IMG/VR virus record: IMGVR_UViG_3300027763_000027 | Span: 107,917-171,916 of that record | Origin: a virus | Strand: one strand, 5' to 3' | Length of the DNA stretch: 64,000 bases | Shown here: positions 21,293 through 27,388 of the stretch, one piece after another | Layout: each line of letters begins with the position of its first letter | Numbering within the stretch: the stretch's first letter is position 1 | The notes under the pieces: generated by a model | What the model saw: the letters and a program-made list of their open reading frames with translations, nothing else | Database searches by the model: none | Told to the model about the DNA's origin: nothing | Translations under genes and position numbers: made by a program

Positions 21293-21454
21293 ATGAAACA
21301 TCAAAATAGATTAAGTAAAATACTTGAAAAAAGAATCTTACAAGACGAAGATCCCAAAATGATAGATCAAATAGATAAATTCTTAAATAATCTAGAAGTT
21401 GTTTTTGTTAAATGGGCTAAAGCTCATCCCAATTGGAAAGAATCAGAAGAATAA
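21293..21454 (+). CDS. Small helical hypothetical protein
   Basis: 53 aa, MKHQNRLSKILEKRILQDED, helical, ends KAHPNWKESEE. A TTGAAA-17-TAATAT promoter ends 8 nt before the ATG. The 120 bases before it show no other feature. Confidence 0.55.
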   Translation: MKHQNRLSKILEKRILQDEDPKMIDQIDKFLNNLEVVFVKWAKAHPNWKESEE

Positions 21455-21462
21455 TTAATTAC

Positions 21463-21541
21463 TGTAACTGGTTTAGCATAAAGTAGTTACAAAAGATCCC
21501 TCCCTGCCGTCGTAAGTCGTTGACCATCAACGAGATTTAAC
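21463..21541. repeat. Triple-dyad repeat, copy 3
   Basis: A degenerate left half (GTAACTGGTTTAGCATAAAG), a middle with CCCTCCCTGC, and a clear right half GTAAGTCGTTGACCATCAAC then GATTTAA, just before the 21587 gene promoter. Confidence 0.6.
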
Positions 21542-21553
21542 TAAAGATTTTTC

Positions 21554-21581
21554 TTGTGAAAAAACAAAGCTGTGGTATATT
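21554..21581 (+). promoter_or_regulatory. Class 1 leaderless promoter for 21587 gene
   Basis: TTGTGA (21554-21559), 16-nt gap, TATATT (21576-21581), 5 nt to ATG. Confidence 0.65.
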
Positions 21582-21586
21582 TAAGT

Positions 21587-21853
21587 ATGAACAAAATCAA
21601 ATTAGCAATCATATACGCAACCTCATATCTGAAACACTTCGTCCTTTTCCTTTTTGGGCAAAGGTATTTAATCGAATACAAACCCTACGGCAAGAATGAT
21701 GTCTATACTTACATCATCGGCAAGCCTTCTTCTCATACCATCAGCAAGGCAGGGAACAAGCTATTCACTAGCTTCTGCTTTTCTGGTCGTATGGATTCTG
21801 GCGTGAAGCAATTTCGCTACGATAGAATTACTGGCGGTCTCTCACCAGTCTAA
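21587..21853 (+). CDS. Hypothetical protein, possibly membrane-associated
   Basis: 88 aa from ATG 21587. Hydrophobic N-terminal part (LAIIYATSYLKHFVLFLFG) then a beta-rich basic domain. A terminator follows, so this is a self-contained promoter-gene-terminator unit like the DUF932 cassette. Confidence 0.65.
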   Translation: MNKIKLAIIYATSYLKHFVLFLFGQRYLIEYKPYGKNDVYTYIIGKPSSHTISKAGNKLFTSFCFSGRMDSGVKQFRYDRITGGLSPV

Positions 21854-21909
21854 CAACAGAGAGATTAGAGGGTTTATTATTCTGTTCCCTCTATCCTTCA
21901 TATAGAAAG

Positions 21910-21937
21910 GGCGAGGCCTAAAAACCTCGCCTTTTTT
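21910..21937 (+). terminator. Intrinsic terminator after 21587 gene
   Basis: Perfect 7-bp stem GGCGAGG/CCTCGCC (21910-21916 with 21925-21931), 8-nt loop, then six T. Confidence 0.9.
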
Positions 21938-21938
21938 A

Positions 21939-21966
21939 TTGCACATAAACAAAGTTATGTTAAGAT
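21939..21966 (+). promoter_or_regulatory. Promoter of the large structured RNA
   Basis: TTGCAC (21939-21944), 16-nt gap, TAAGAT (21961-21966). The closing stem of the RNA starts 5 nt later, so the start site falls at or within its first bases. Confidence 0.65.
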
Positions 21967-21970
21967 AGTT

Positions 21971-22193
21971 TTAGTTCTTCGATATCAGAGAAGGTTGACC
22001 GCAAGGTTGCAGTTCTGGAAAGTTTCTAATGGAAACATTAGTTATATATAACGGAATGCCAATACTTCTCGAGCGAGTCTGACTAACTCCATAAGAGGAT
22101 GAACCTGCCAACGCCCAGAGTCTGAGGCAAATTAAAAGAGCAGGGTATTTCCTTTACGAATCATGAGCGTAAAGGGTCGAAGAACTAATTTTT
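21971..22193 (+). ncRNA. About 220-nt structured non-coding RNA
   Basis: TTAGTTCTTCGA and TCGAAGAACTAA (21971-21982 with 22177-22188) form a perfect 12-bp closing stem followed by T5. Inside are GAGAAG/CTTCTC (21988-21993 with 22065-22070) enclosing two GNRA-capped hairpins (GACC-GCAA-GGTT at 21997-22008; CTAATG-GAAA-CATTAG at 22026-22041), then CCTGC/GCAGG (22104-22108 with 22140-22144) around GCC/GGC, and CCTTTACG/CGTAAAGG (22151-22158 with 22168-22175). No long open frame. It does not show the conserved boxes of RNase P, tmRNA, SRP or 6S RNA that I know. Own promoter and U-tract make it an independent gene. Confidence 0.75.
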
Positions 22194-22364
22194 ATTACGC
22201 CATTTTTCTCTATGATGGCAAACCCAATTTAACAGAGCTTTTTCAAAACCAATATCGTGTCCTGCTTTTTCGCTTTCGATCCATTTGTGTTTTAATATCT
22301 CTTCGCGTTCTTCCATAAACTTTTTATACAACGCAGAAGATTCAAGTAAACCAGATACCCTCAT
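22185..22364 (-). CDS. Small conserved-looking hypothetical protein
   Basis: 59 aa. LYKKFMEEREEILKHKWIES and the following GHDIGFEKALLNWVCHHREKW form a continuous helical pattern I associate with a short conserved bacterial/phage protein of unknown function. Its 3' end overlaps the 3' closing stem of the structured RNA by four bases, so convergent transcription is expected. TTGATT-16-TAATAT lies 5-6 nt before its ATG. Confidence 0.65.
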   Translation of the reverse strand: MRVSGLLESSALYKKFMEEREEILKHKWIESEKAGHDIGFEKALLNWVCHHREKWRNKN

Positions 22365-22370
22365 AACTTA

Positions 22371-22378
22371 TATTACAC
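22371..22378 (-). promoter_or_regulatory. Class 2 GTGTAATA motif before 22364 gene
   Basis: Reverse strand GTGTAATA, 6 nt before the ATG. A TTGATT box 16 nt further up also fits class 1, so the two classes may overlap here. Confidence 0.4.
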
Positions 22379-22407
22379 TATATTGATTTAAAATCAAATA
22401 TTTTATC

Positions 22408-22479
22408 TCTTTGATAGTTAAGCACTTACAACGCAAGAGTCCCTGTCTTTATAAGTTGTTGATAATGAGAGAGTTATTA
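22408..22479. repeat. Triple-dyad repeat, copy 4
   Basis: TTTGATAGTTAAGCACTTAC, a middle GCAAGAGTCCCTG, then ATAAGTTGTTGATAATGAGA. It lies between two minus-strand genes and its right half reaches the stop of the 22477 gene. Confidence 0.65.
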
Positions 22480-22611
22480 CTCTCCCATATCACGAGCATG
22501 GTCAGCATCAAGCTCTGCCTGAGTTTCTAAGGCTCGTTCCATAGCTTGATCGTCCCACATTTCTTTTGCCCAGATTTTTAGTGTTTTTTCGTCATCGAAT
22601 ATGTTCATCAT
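22477..22611 (-). CDS. Small acidic hypothetical protein
   Basis: 44 aa, MMNIFDDEKTLKIWAKEMWD. AAGGAGGT five nt before the ATG is a perfect Shine-Dalgarno site, and a 21-nt leader separates the -10 box from the ATG, unlike the leaderless genes around it. Unknown role. Confidence 0.65.
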   Translation of the reverse strand: MMNIFDDEKTLKIWAKEMWDDQAMERALETQAELDADHARDMGE

Positions 22612-22632
22612 ATTTACCTCCTTTCTTTCTAT

Positions 22633-22660
22633 AGATTATCATATTTTTGTTTTATGTCAA
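22633..22660 (-). promoter_or_regulatory. Minus-strand promoter with SD leader
   Basis: Reverse strand TTGACA (22655-22660), 16-nt gap, TAATCT (22633-22638), then a 21-nt leader holding AAGGAGGT. Confidence 0.6.
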
Positions 22661-22671
22661 CATTTTTATTC

Positions 22672-22744
22672 TGTTGATTATCAATGACTTGTGAAGGCAA
22701 CCTCCCTCGTGCTATAAGTTGTTGATGGTGAATGAGATTTATTA
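22672..22744. repeat. Triple-dyad repeat, copy 5
   Basis: TGTTGATTATCAATGACTTG, a middle with CCTCCCTCG, then ATAAGTTGTTGATGGTGAAT and GATTTATT. It separates the divergent 22611 and 22780 promoters. Confidence 0.65.
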
Positions 22745-22745
22745 G

Positions 22746-22773
22746 TAGACAAAAAAACAATTTCTGATATATT
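22746..22773 (+). promoter_or_regulatory. Class 1 leaderless promoter for ArdC-like gene
   Basis: TAGACA (22746-22751), 16-nt gap, TATATT (22768-22773), 6 nt to ATG. Confidence 0.65.
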
Positions 22774-22779
22774 TAAGCT

Positions 22780-23619
22780 ATGAAAGTAAATGAAATCATC
22801 ACCGAAAAATTCATCGAAGCCCTCAACAAAGGTGTCATCCCTTGGCAGAAACCTTGGAAAGTTTTTGATCTCTGCAATGGAGTTTCAAAAAAGAATTATA
22901 GGGGGATTAATCAATTTTTGCTACGGATGCTCGCTTCTGATGATTTCTTTTTTACATTCAATCAGATTAAGGAGCTAGGTGGGAGAATCAAAAAGGGTGC
23001 AAAGTCTCACATGGTAGTTTATTACAAATTGCTCAAAACTGAAAGCAACAATGAAACCAAAACTTTTCCAATGATGAGATTCTATAAAGTTTTTGGGTTG
23101 AGTGATATTGAGGGCATGAAGTGGAAACAGCCCGAAGTTAAGAAGTTGGATTTTTCACCAGTAGAAGAAGCAGAAAAGTTGATCAACAAGTGCATCATTC
23201 AGATTAAACATGGTGGCAGTCGTGCCTGTTATTATCCGCAGGAGCATAAAATTGATCTTCCTCCAAAAGAAAACTTCACCAGCGTTGAGGAGTATTATTC
23301 CACAGCGTTCCATGAGATTGGTCACGCTATGCACAAGGCTACAAGCGATGAAGTGAAGAATGGATTTGGTTCACAGAATTATAGCAAAGAAGAATTGACA
23401 GCAGAAATTTTTGCGAGTCTCTGCCTTAACTTCTGCGGAATTGATTCAGAAAAATGTTTCAACAATTCTGCGAGCTATCTTTCGAGCTGGCTTCAAGTAT
23501 TAAAGAAAGACATGAACTTTATTATTTCAGCTTCTAGCAAAGCACAAAAAAGATTTGACGCTTTTATTGGTAGAAAAGAAAGCGAAGAGATTCCACAAGA
23601 AGAAGCTGTAACTGCTTAA
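22780..23619 (+). CDS. ArdC-like anti-restriction protein
   Basis: 279 aa, typical ArdC length. The N-terminal part (EIITEKFIEALNKGVIPWQK, NYRGINQFLL, FFTFNQIKELGG) matches the ssDNA-binding ArdC N-terminal domain; the C-terminal part carries HEIGH at 178-182 plus a downstream Glu in KEELTAEIFAS, a zinc metallopeptidase site. ArdC proteins protect incoming DNA from host restriction. Its repeat-flanked position fits a mobile defence-evasion cassette. GC is higher than in the left arm. Confidence 0.85.
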   Translation: MKVNEIITEKFIEALNKGVIPWQKPWKVFDLCNGVSKKNYRGINQFLLRMLASDDFFFTFNQIKELGGRIKKGAKSHMVVYYKLLKTESNNETKTFPMMRFYKVFGLSDIEGMKWKQPEVKKLDFSPVEEAEKLINKCIIQIKHGGSRACYYPQEHKIDLPPKENFTSVEEYYSTAFHEIGHAMHKATSDEVKNGFGSQNYSKEELTAEIFASLCLNFCGIDSEKCFNNSASYLSSWLQVLKKDMNFIISASSKAQKRFDAFIGRKESEEIPQEEAVTA

Positions 23620-23685
23620 GTATTAACTACTTACGCAAGCGGGGTCCCTGCCTTCGTAAGTCATTGATAGTCAATGAGATTTAAC
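23617..23685. repeat. Triple-dyad repeat, copy 6
   Basis: TAAGTATTAACTACTTACGC, a dyad around GGGGTCCCTG, then GTAAGTCATTGATAGTCAAT and GATTTAA. It begins at the ArdC stop codon. Confidence 0.7.
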
Positions 23686-23697
23686 TGTAAAAAAAAC

Positions 23698-23725
23698 TTG
23701 TCACAAGAAAAAAAAGTGTTAATCT
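23698..23725 (+). promoter_or_regulatory. Class 1 leaderless promoter for Gp88-like gene
   Basis: TTGTCA (23698-23703), 16-nt gap, TAATCT (23720-23725), 6 nt to ATG. Confidence 0.7.
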
Positions 23726-23731
23726 AATTCT

Positions 23732-24367
23732 ATGTTCAAAAACAAAAAACAAGCCGAAGAGATTGTAGGTACACTCTCAAAACCCTCGAAGATGCCTGGA
23801 TATGCTTATTCAACGCCCGCAAAGCGTTGTCTTATCGGGCAGAAAATGCGGAATGTTGTAGGAAGCATTTGTGCTTTTTGCTATGCTCTTAAAGGGCGTT
23901 ATGTTTTTCCTAATGTTCAGAAAGCCATGGAAAAGCGTTTCGCTTCTCTTACTAACGATTTGTGGGTAGATGCTATGACATACTTAATCGGCAAAGTTAA
24001 GAATCCACATTTCAGGTGGCACGATTCAGGAGACTTGCAAGGTGTGTGGCATATTGAAAAGATCGTGAAGATTGCAAAGAATCTTCCTCACATTTCTTTT
24101 TGGCTTCCAACTCGTGAATATGCTTTCGTTTCAACTTATATCGAACAAGGTGGAGAAGTGCCTAGTAATCTTACCATCCGTTTGTCTGCTCTTATGATGG
24201 ATGGCCCCGCACCCGTAGGAATTGCACAACGCCTTGGCTTGTGTGTTAGTGGTGCAAGCAAGTTAGGAAACTTTAACTGCCCATCTTCCAAACAAGGCAA
24301 CAAGTGCGGTGATTGTCGCAAGTGTTGGGATAAAAATGAGTTTGCAATCGACTATAAAAAGCATTAA
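23732..24367 (+). CDS. Gp88-like phage protein
   Basis: 211 aa. ICAFCYALKGRY (46-57), FRWHDSGDLQ (94-103), FWLPTREY and a C-terminal NCPSSKQGNKCGDCRKCW cluster match the Gp88-type family known from mycobacteriophages and other phages. The Cys pairs suggest metal or iron-sulfur binding; the biochemical role is not known to me. Own promoter; followed by two small overlapping genes. Confidence 0.8.
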   Translation: MFKNKKQAEEIVGTLSKPSKMPGYAYSTPAKRCLIGQKMRNVVGSICAFCYALKGRYVFPNVQKAMEKRFASLTNDLWVDAMTYLIGKVKNPHFRWHDSGDLQGVWHIEKIVKIAKNLPHISFWLPTREYAFVSTYIEQGGEVPSNLTIRLSALMMDGPAPVGIAQRLGLCVSGASKLGNFNCPSSKQGNKCGDCRKCWDKNEFAIDYKKH

Positions 24368-24376
24368 GATGTCTAG

Positions 24377-24442
24377 ATGACATTATTTTTAATCTTATTT
24401 ACCTTATTTACCATCGTACTTATTAAAAAATCATATGAATAA
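24377..24442 (+). CDS. 21-aa single-membrane-segment microprotein
   Basis: MTLFLILFTLFTIVLIKKSY and a final Glu. One hydrophobic helix; 8-base overlap with the next gene. Confidence 0.4.
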   Translation: MTLFLILFTLFTIVLIKKSYE

Positions 24443-24587
24443 AATCGAAAAATTACTAAACGAAAACCTAGAATCTTTTTATCCTTGGAACGATTCTGAT
24501 AATCCTCCACTCGACACAAACAAAAGCTTTGTGCAAAAGCAGAGAGAGATTGACGAAGTGTTTGAAGGTTGGCGAGCGAGTATGTAA
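24435..24587 (+). CDS. Small hypothetical protein
   Basis: 50 aa, MNKIEKLLNENLESFYPWND, acidic, ends EVFEGWRASM. Overlaps the microprotein upstream; both probably use the Gp88-like gene's promoter. Unknown role. Confidence 0.55.
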   Translation: MNKIEKLLNENLESFYPWNDSDNPPLDTNKSFVQKQREIDEVFEGWRASM

Positions 24588-24600
24588 AAAACTTGCTGGT

Positions 24601-24675
24601 GTAAGTCTTTGATTATCAAGGATTTACATCGGCAGAGACCCTGCGGTTGCAAGTCGTTGACTATCAATAACTTAG
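24601..24675. repeat. Triple-dyad repeat, copy 7
   Basis: GTAAGTCTTTGATTATCAAG then TTTACA; a dyad GCAGAGACCCTGC; then AAGTCGTTGACTATCAATAA. It lies between convergent genes and its right end touches the 24672 stop. Confidence 0.7.
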
Positions 24676-24767
24676 CGACGCTCTATAATTGATCTTATTA
24701 AAGCATAAATTAATTGCAAAAAAACCAATCCAAAGTATGCATAAACACAGATTAAAAAAGTTTGCAT
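24672..24767 (-). CDS. 31-aa single-membrane-segment microprotein
   Basis: MQTFLICVYAYFGLVFLQLI then a short basic end (RSIIERR). One hydrophobic helix. It starts two bases after the upstream stop; GGAG precedes the ATG. Confidence 0.45.
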   Translation of the reverse strand: MQTFLICVYAYFGLVFLQLIYALIRSIIERR

Positions 24768-24769
24768 AA

Positions 24770-25033
24770 TTATTCTCCACAAAGATTTTCGTCACCAGCC
24801 CAACCGAAATCTTCCATCTGGAAGCACCCGCCATTGTAATCCTCGTCAGTGCCGTGGCCAGCAGAAGCCATAGCAGAGTCGAAGTCGCCATCCATAGAAT
24901 CGTCTGGCTCGTTAGAGGTTTCGGATTTGATAGCGCGATCATCCTCGCGCATTTCGTTAAGGATGTCGCGCACATCCTGCGAGCCCAACATATGTTGAGC
25001 CATCCATTCCTTGAGAGACGCTTTGTAGTCCAT
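24770..25033 (-). CDS. Acidic hypothetical protein
   Basis: 87 aa, MDYKASLKEWMAQHMLGSQD; very acidic and Gly/Asp-rich C-terminal half, no Lys there. GGAGG about 10 nt upstream, inside the end of the 25035 gene, supports the start. Acidity suggests a DNA mimic or a binding partner, which is inference only. Confidence 0.65.
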   Translation of the reverse strand: MDYKASLKEWMAQHMLGSQDVRDILNEMREDDRAIKSETSNEPDDSMDGDFDSAMASAGHGTDEDYNGGCFQMEDFGWAGDENLCGE

Positions 25034-25034
25034 A

Positions 25035-25199
25035 TTATTTTACCTCCACAATAGTTTCGACCGAATCGTAAACCCCACTCAACGCATCGAGCATCGAGTT
25101 AACCACATCATTGGAATTGATGTAGTCAAAGAACGCATTTGCGTCCGCATAAACTTCCTCGCAGGTTTCCGTCGCTAGGGATGTGATTTGATTTGTCAT
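25035..25199 (-). CDS. Small acidic hypothetical protein
   Basis: 54 aa, MTNQITSLATETCEEVYADA, helical and acidic. First gene of a minus-strand operon (25199 to 24672) with a leaderless promoter. Confidence 0.65.
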   Translation of the reverse strand: MTNQITSLATETCEEVYADANAFFDYINSNDVVNSMLDALSGVYDSVETIVEVK

Positions 25200-25205
25200 A
25201 GATTA

Positions 25206-25233
25206 AATGTATCACAGATTTGATTTAGCGCAA
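25206..25233 (-). promoter_or_regulatory. Class 1 leaderless promoter for 25199 gene
   Basis: Reverse strand TTGCGC (25228-25233), 16-nt gap, TACATT (25206-25211), 6 nt to ATG. Confidence 0.6.
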
Positions 25234-25327
25234 GATTTATTTTGTGAAAAAGGAAATAGAAGAATATCTAATAGCAAATAGCCTCGATCTTTTGGCTTCA
25301 TTCAGTTTTTGTCGCAAGATCAGCATT

Positions 25328-25404
25328 CGTAAGTTGTTGATAGTCAAAGGTTTACGCGCGCCCCCTCCCTGCGCTCGTAAGTCGTTGATGCTTAGAGGCT
25401 TACA
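25328..25404. repeat. Triple-dyad repeat, copy 8
   Basis: CGTAAGTTGTTGATAGTCAA then GGTTTAC; a GC-rich middle with CCCTCCCTGCG; then GTAAGTCGTTGATGCTTAGA and GCTTACA. It lies in the gap between two minus-strand operons. Confidence 0.75.
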
Positions 25405-25537
25405 AGAGGTCTCTGAGATTCAAACAACTCGCAGAAAGATAGTAGAAAAATCTTTCACGCAGAAAGTTTTTTGCATAACCATTTTTCACGGCAAGTCTAT
25501 AAGTTTTTTTATTTAGTTTGAAAAGGATTTTTTTCAT

Positions 25538-25801
25538 TTAGTCTCCTTTATATTTCGAGGATTCGTTGAAACTTCCTATGAAGTTCATCGTTCCATTTTT
25601 GCGTTCTTCGCATTGTTTGAGAAGTTCGGGAGTCATTTCGACTTCGGTCACTTCATCATAAAAAGCTAGGACACTTCCAACACCAGAGATTCTGGAAAGG
25701 CATTTTTTGTTAGAGGTTGAATTGAGCATTTCGCAGATTGCGATATGGTTTTCGATTTGGTAGTATTTTCCTACTACGAGGTTTTCTATTATGTTTTTCA
25801 T
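25538..25801 (-). CDS. Hypothetical protein
   Basis: 87 aa from ATG 25801 (MKNIIENLVVGKYYQIENHI). Mixed alpha/beta; ends SFNESSKYKGD. A promoter fits 8 nt upstream. Unknown role. Confidence 0.65.
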   Translation of the reverse strand: MKNIIENLVVGKYYQIENHIAICEMLNSTSNKKCLSRISGVGSVLAFYDEVTEVEMTPELLKQCEERKNGTMNFIGSFNESSKYKGD

Positions 25802-25809
25802 ATACTTAT

Positions 25810-25837
25810 AATCTATCACACTTTCCTATTTTGTCAA
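25810..25837 (-). promoter_or_regulatory. Class 1 promoter for 25801 gene
   Basis: Reverse strand TTGACA (25832-25837), 16-nt gap, TAGATT (25810-25815), 8 nt to ATG. Confidence 0.6.
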
Positions 25838-25849
25838 ACTTTTTTTCTC

Positions 25850-25872
25850 TTTGATTATTAACGATTTAGCGA
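25850..25872. repeat. Single half of the island repeat
   Basis: TTTGATTATTAACGATTTAG, one outer half only, overlapping the 3' end of the 25866 gene. Confidence 0.45.
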
Positions 25873-26084
25873 TACCAGACAAGAGAATCTGTATCGACAT
25901 TATACAATCCGCTACGAAGATAAATGGTTGTCCATTTACCTTTGTCCTCACCTTCGAGGATTTCAGCAGTTGCAGTCATAGTTTTCCAACCGATTGTAGA
26001 AGGGAAAACCTTTACGAGTAGTCTTTCGTGACCATATCGAAAAGTATTTTCATCTGTAGTTAGTTCTTTATTTATTGTTATCAT
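25866..26084 (-). CDS. Small beta-rich protein, paralogue of 26638 gene
   Basis: 72 aa from ATG 26084 (MITINKELTTDENTFRYGHE). The stretch ATAEILEGEDKGKWTTIYLR aligns with AVVTFLEGKDKDKVGTINLN of the 26638 product. Small SH3-like barrel is plausible. About 40-nt leader from its promoter. Confidence 0.65.
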   Translation of the reverse strand: MITINKELTTDENTFRYGHERLLVKVFPSTIGWKTMTATAEILEGEDKGKWTTIYLRSGLYNVDTDSLVWYR

Positions 26085-26128
26085 TTTATTTTTTCTTTCT
26101 TTGTTATTTCTTATCTTGTTATAAGTAT

Positions 26129-26156
26129 AGTTTAGCATATTTCAGAGAAAACGCAA
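26129..26156 (-). promoter_or_regulatory. Minus-strand promoter for 26084 gene
   Basis: Reverse strand TTGCGT (26151-26156), 16-nt gap, TAAACT (26129-26134), with a leader of about 44 nt. Confidence 0.5.
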
Positions 26157-26176
26157 CAAAAATCTTCATTTAAATT

Positions 26177-26247
26177 TCATTGATCATCAACGAGTTACAA
26201 CGCAAGGGCCCCTGCGTCTGTAAGTCATTGTCTTCTAACAACTTACA
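26177..26247. repeat. Triple-dyad repeat, copy 9
   Basis: TCATTGATCATCAACGAGTT then ACA; a dyad GCAAGGGCCCCTGCG; then GTAAGTCATTGTCTTCTAAC and AACTTACA. Ends just before the 26261 gene's stop. Confidence 0.75.
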
Positions 26248-26260
26248 TCAGCTAATTTTG

Positions 26261-26458
26261 TCAAACACCAAACTTGTTACGATATTGATTATATAGGTTT
26301 TGATATTCTTCGCCCCATTCTGATTCACCAGCTTGGGCGATAGCTTCTTCTATCTCTTCGAGTTGTTTTTGACCCCTACGATAGTAGTATGAGTCTTCAC
26401 TCATTTGGTAAGTCCAATCGTGATTCTTTAAGAGTTCTTCGAATTGTTGAATGTTCAT
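26261..26458 (-). CDS. Small conserved-looking phage protein
   Basis: 65 aa, IQQFEELLKNHDWTYQMSED then YYYRRGQKQLEEIEEAIAQA. The LL-HDW-(Y/F)-MSDD pattern resembles short proteins found in many phages and bacteria, function unknown. Confidence 0.7.
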   Translation of the reverse strand: MNIQQFEELLKNHDWTYQMSEDSYYYRRGQKQLEEIEEAIAQAGESEWGEEYQNLYNQYRNKFGV

Positions 26459-26462
26459 TTAT

Positions 26463-26636
26463 TTATTTTCCATTAAGTTTTGCCTTTAGTAAGGCGTGAG
26501 CTTTAGCCTTTTCAGGATTATTCTTTTTCCATTCAGACCATCGCTTTTTGCGATTAGCCCAAAGAGCTTGATTTTTTTCTTTACGTTGAATTTCCCATTC
26601 TTGGGAAGTTAGTTCTTTTTTATTATCTTTATTCAT
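26463..26636 (-). CDS. Small basic helical protein
   Basis: 57 aa, MNKDNKKELTSQEWEIQRKE, Lys/Trp-rich (NRKKRWSEWKKNNPEKAKAH). It starts one base after the upstream stop and ends four bases before the next start, so it belongs to the 26913-26261 operon. Unknown role. Confidence 0.65.
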   Translation of the reverse strand: MNKDNKKELTSQEWEIQRKEKNQALWANRKKRWSEWKKNNPEKAKAHALLKAKLNGK

Positions 26637-26637
26637 T

Positions 26638-26913
26638 TTATTTACTTTCTTTCTGTACTAGTGAAGCATTGTTAAGGTTGATAGTTCCAACCTTATCTTT
26701 ATCTTTACCTTCTAGGAAGGTTACAACTGCAGTATTTGCAGAAGTTTTGTAAGAAACTTTTACTAGAGTTCCTTCGTAAAGGTATATTTCACCAAAGTAA
26801 GTTGGTGTATTGTTAGAGTTAGTTATGATGGATTCATTACTATCCATATTTTTTCGCATATTTTCACGCATTTGTTTTCGTTGAAAATTCCAATTTATCA
26901 TTCTATGTGTCAT
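26638..26913 (-). CDS. Beta-rich protein, paralogue of 25866 gene
   Basis: 91 aa; basic start (RKQMRENMRKNMDS), then a beta-rich domain with VTFLEGKDKDKVGTINLN resembling the 25866 product. First gene of a three-gene operon. Confidence 0.6.
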   Translation of the reverse strand: MTHRMINWNFQRKQMRENMRKNMDSNESIITNSNNTPTYFGEIYLYEGTLVKVSYKTSANTAVVTFLEGKDKDKVGTINLNNASLVQKESK

Positions 26914-26962
26914 TTTATTTTTTTCTTTCTTTGTTATTTGTTATCTTTTATCTTATGTATAT

Positions 26963-26990
26963 AGTTTACCAGAAAATCCTCAAAAGTCAA
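26963..26990 (-). promoter_or_regulatory. Minus-strand promoter for 26913 gene
   Basis: Reverse strand TTGACT (26985-26990), 16-nt gap, TAAACT (26963-26968), leader of about 49 nt. Confidence 0.55.
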
Positions 26991-27012
26991 ATTATTTTTT
27001 TCATTTATTTTT

Positions 27013-27034
27013 CGTTGATTATTAAGCACTTAGG
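27013..27034. repeat. Single half of the island repeat
   Basis: CGTTGATTATTAAGCACTTA, one outer half, overlapping the end of the 27022 microprotein gene. Confidence 0.45.
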
Positions 27035-27108
27035 ATTGAGTAAAAGATTCCTGCCATAAAAATTGCCCAAATTAGGATTGCTGTTGCGAAGATTCCTTCT
27101 TTGTTCAT
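27022..27108 (-). CDS. 28-aa single-membrane-segment microprotein
   Basis: MNKEGIFATAILIWAIFMAG then IFYSILSA. One hydrophobic helix; ATGA overlap with the upstream gene indicates coupled translation. Confidence 0.5.
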   Translation of the reverse strand: MNKEGIFATAILIWAIFMAGIFYSILSA

Positions 27109-27263
27109 TTTTGTGTTTCCTCGTGAGCTACTTCGACTTTGTGTTCGTATTTTGCGAAACTTTCATCGAGTCTTTTTTGGGATTCTTCAACGGCTTTTTT
27201 GAGGTCAGCCGAGGCTTTGTCTAAATTTCCGAGGAGGATTTCTAATTTTGTTTTTCTTTTCAT
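27105..27263 (-). CDS. Small coiled-coil protein
   Basis: 52 aa, LLGNLDKASADLKKAVEESQ, heptad-like. The similar opening (LLANLDKA) in the 28227 gene suggests that the two are paralogues. Own leaderless promoter. Confidence 0.65.
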   Translation of the reverse strand: MKRKTKLEILLGNLDKASADLKKAVEESQKRLDESFAKYEHKVEVAHEETQK

Positions 27264-27269
27264 ACCTAT

Positions 27270-27297
27270 AATTTATCACATTTTAGAAATTTTGCAA
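27270..27297 (-). promoter_or_regulatory. Class 1 leaderless promoter for 27263 gene
   Basis: Reverse strand TTGCAA (27292-27297), 16-nt gap, TAAATT (27270-27275), 6 nt to ATG. Confidence 0.65.
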
Positions 27298-27317
27298 GAT
27301 ATTTTTTCATTTAAATT

Positions 27318-27388
27318 TCATTGTCCATCAACGAGTTACAACGCAAGGGAGCGCCCCGTCCTAAGTCGTTGTTACTCAGCTACTTACA
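27318..27388. repeat. Triple-dyad repeat, copy 10
   Basis: TCATTGTCCATCAACGAGTT then ACA; a middle GCAAGGGAGCGCCCCG; then TAAGTCGTTGTTACTCAGCT and ACTTACA. The last bases form the stop region of the SleB-like gene. Confidence 0.7.

Noticed and set aside
21971-22193. RNase P RNA, tmRNA, group I intron or SRP RNA
   Set aside because: The conserved sequence boxes of these RNAs that I know are not visible, although an alignment search has not been run.
25244-25516. 90-codon forward open frame with GTG start
   Set aside because: It runs straight through an island repeat copy and has no ribosome site; the peptide is a translation of the repeat.
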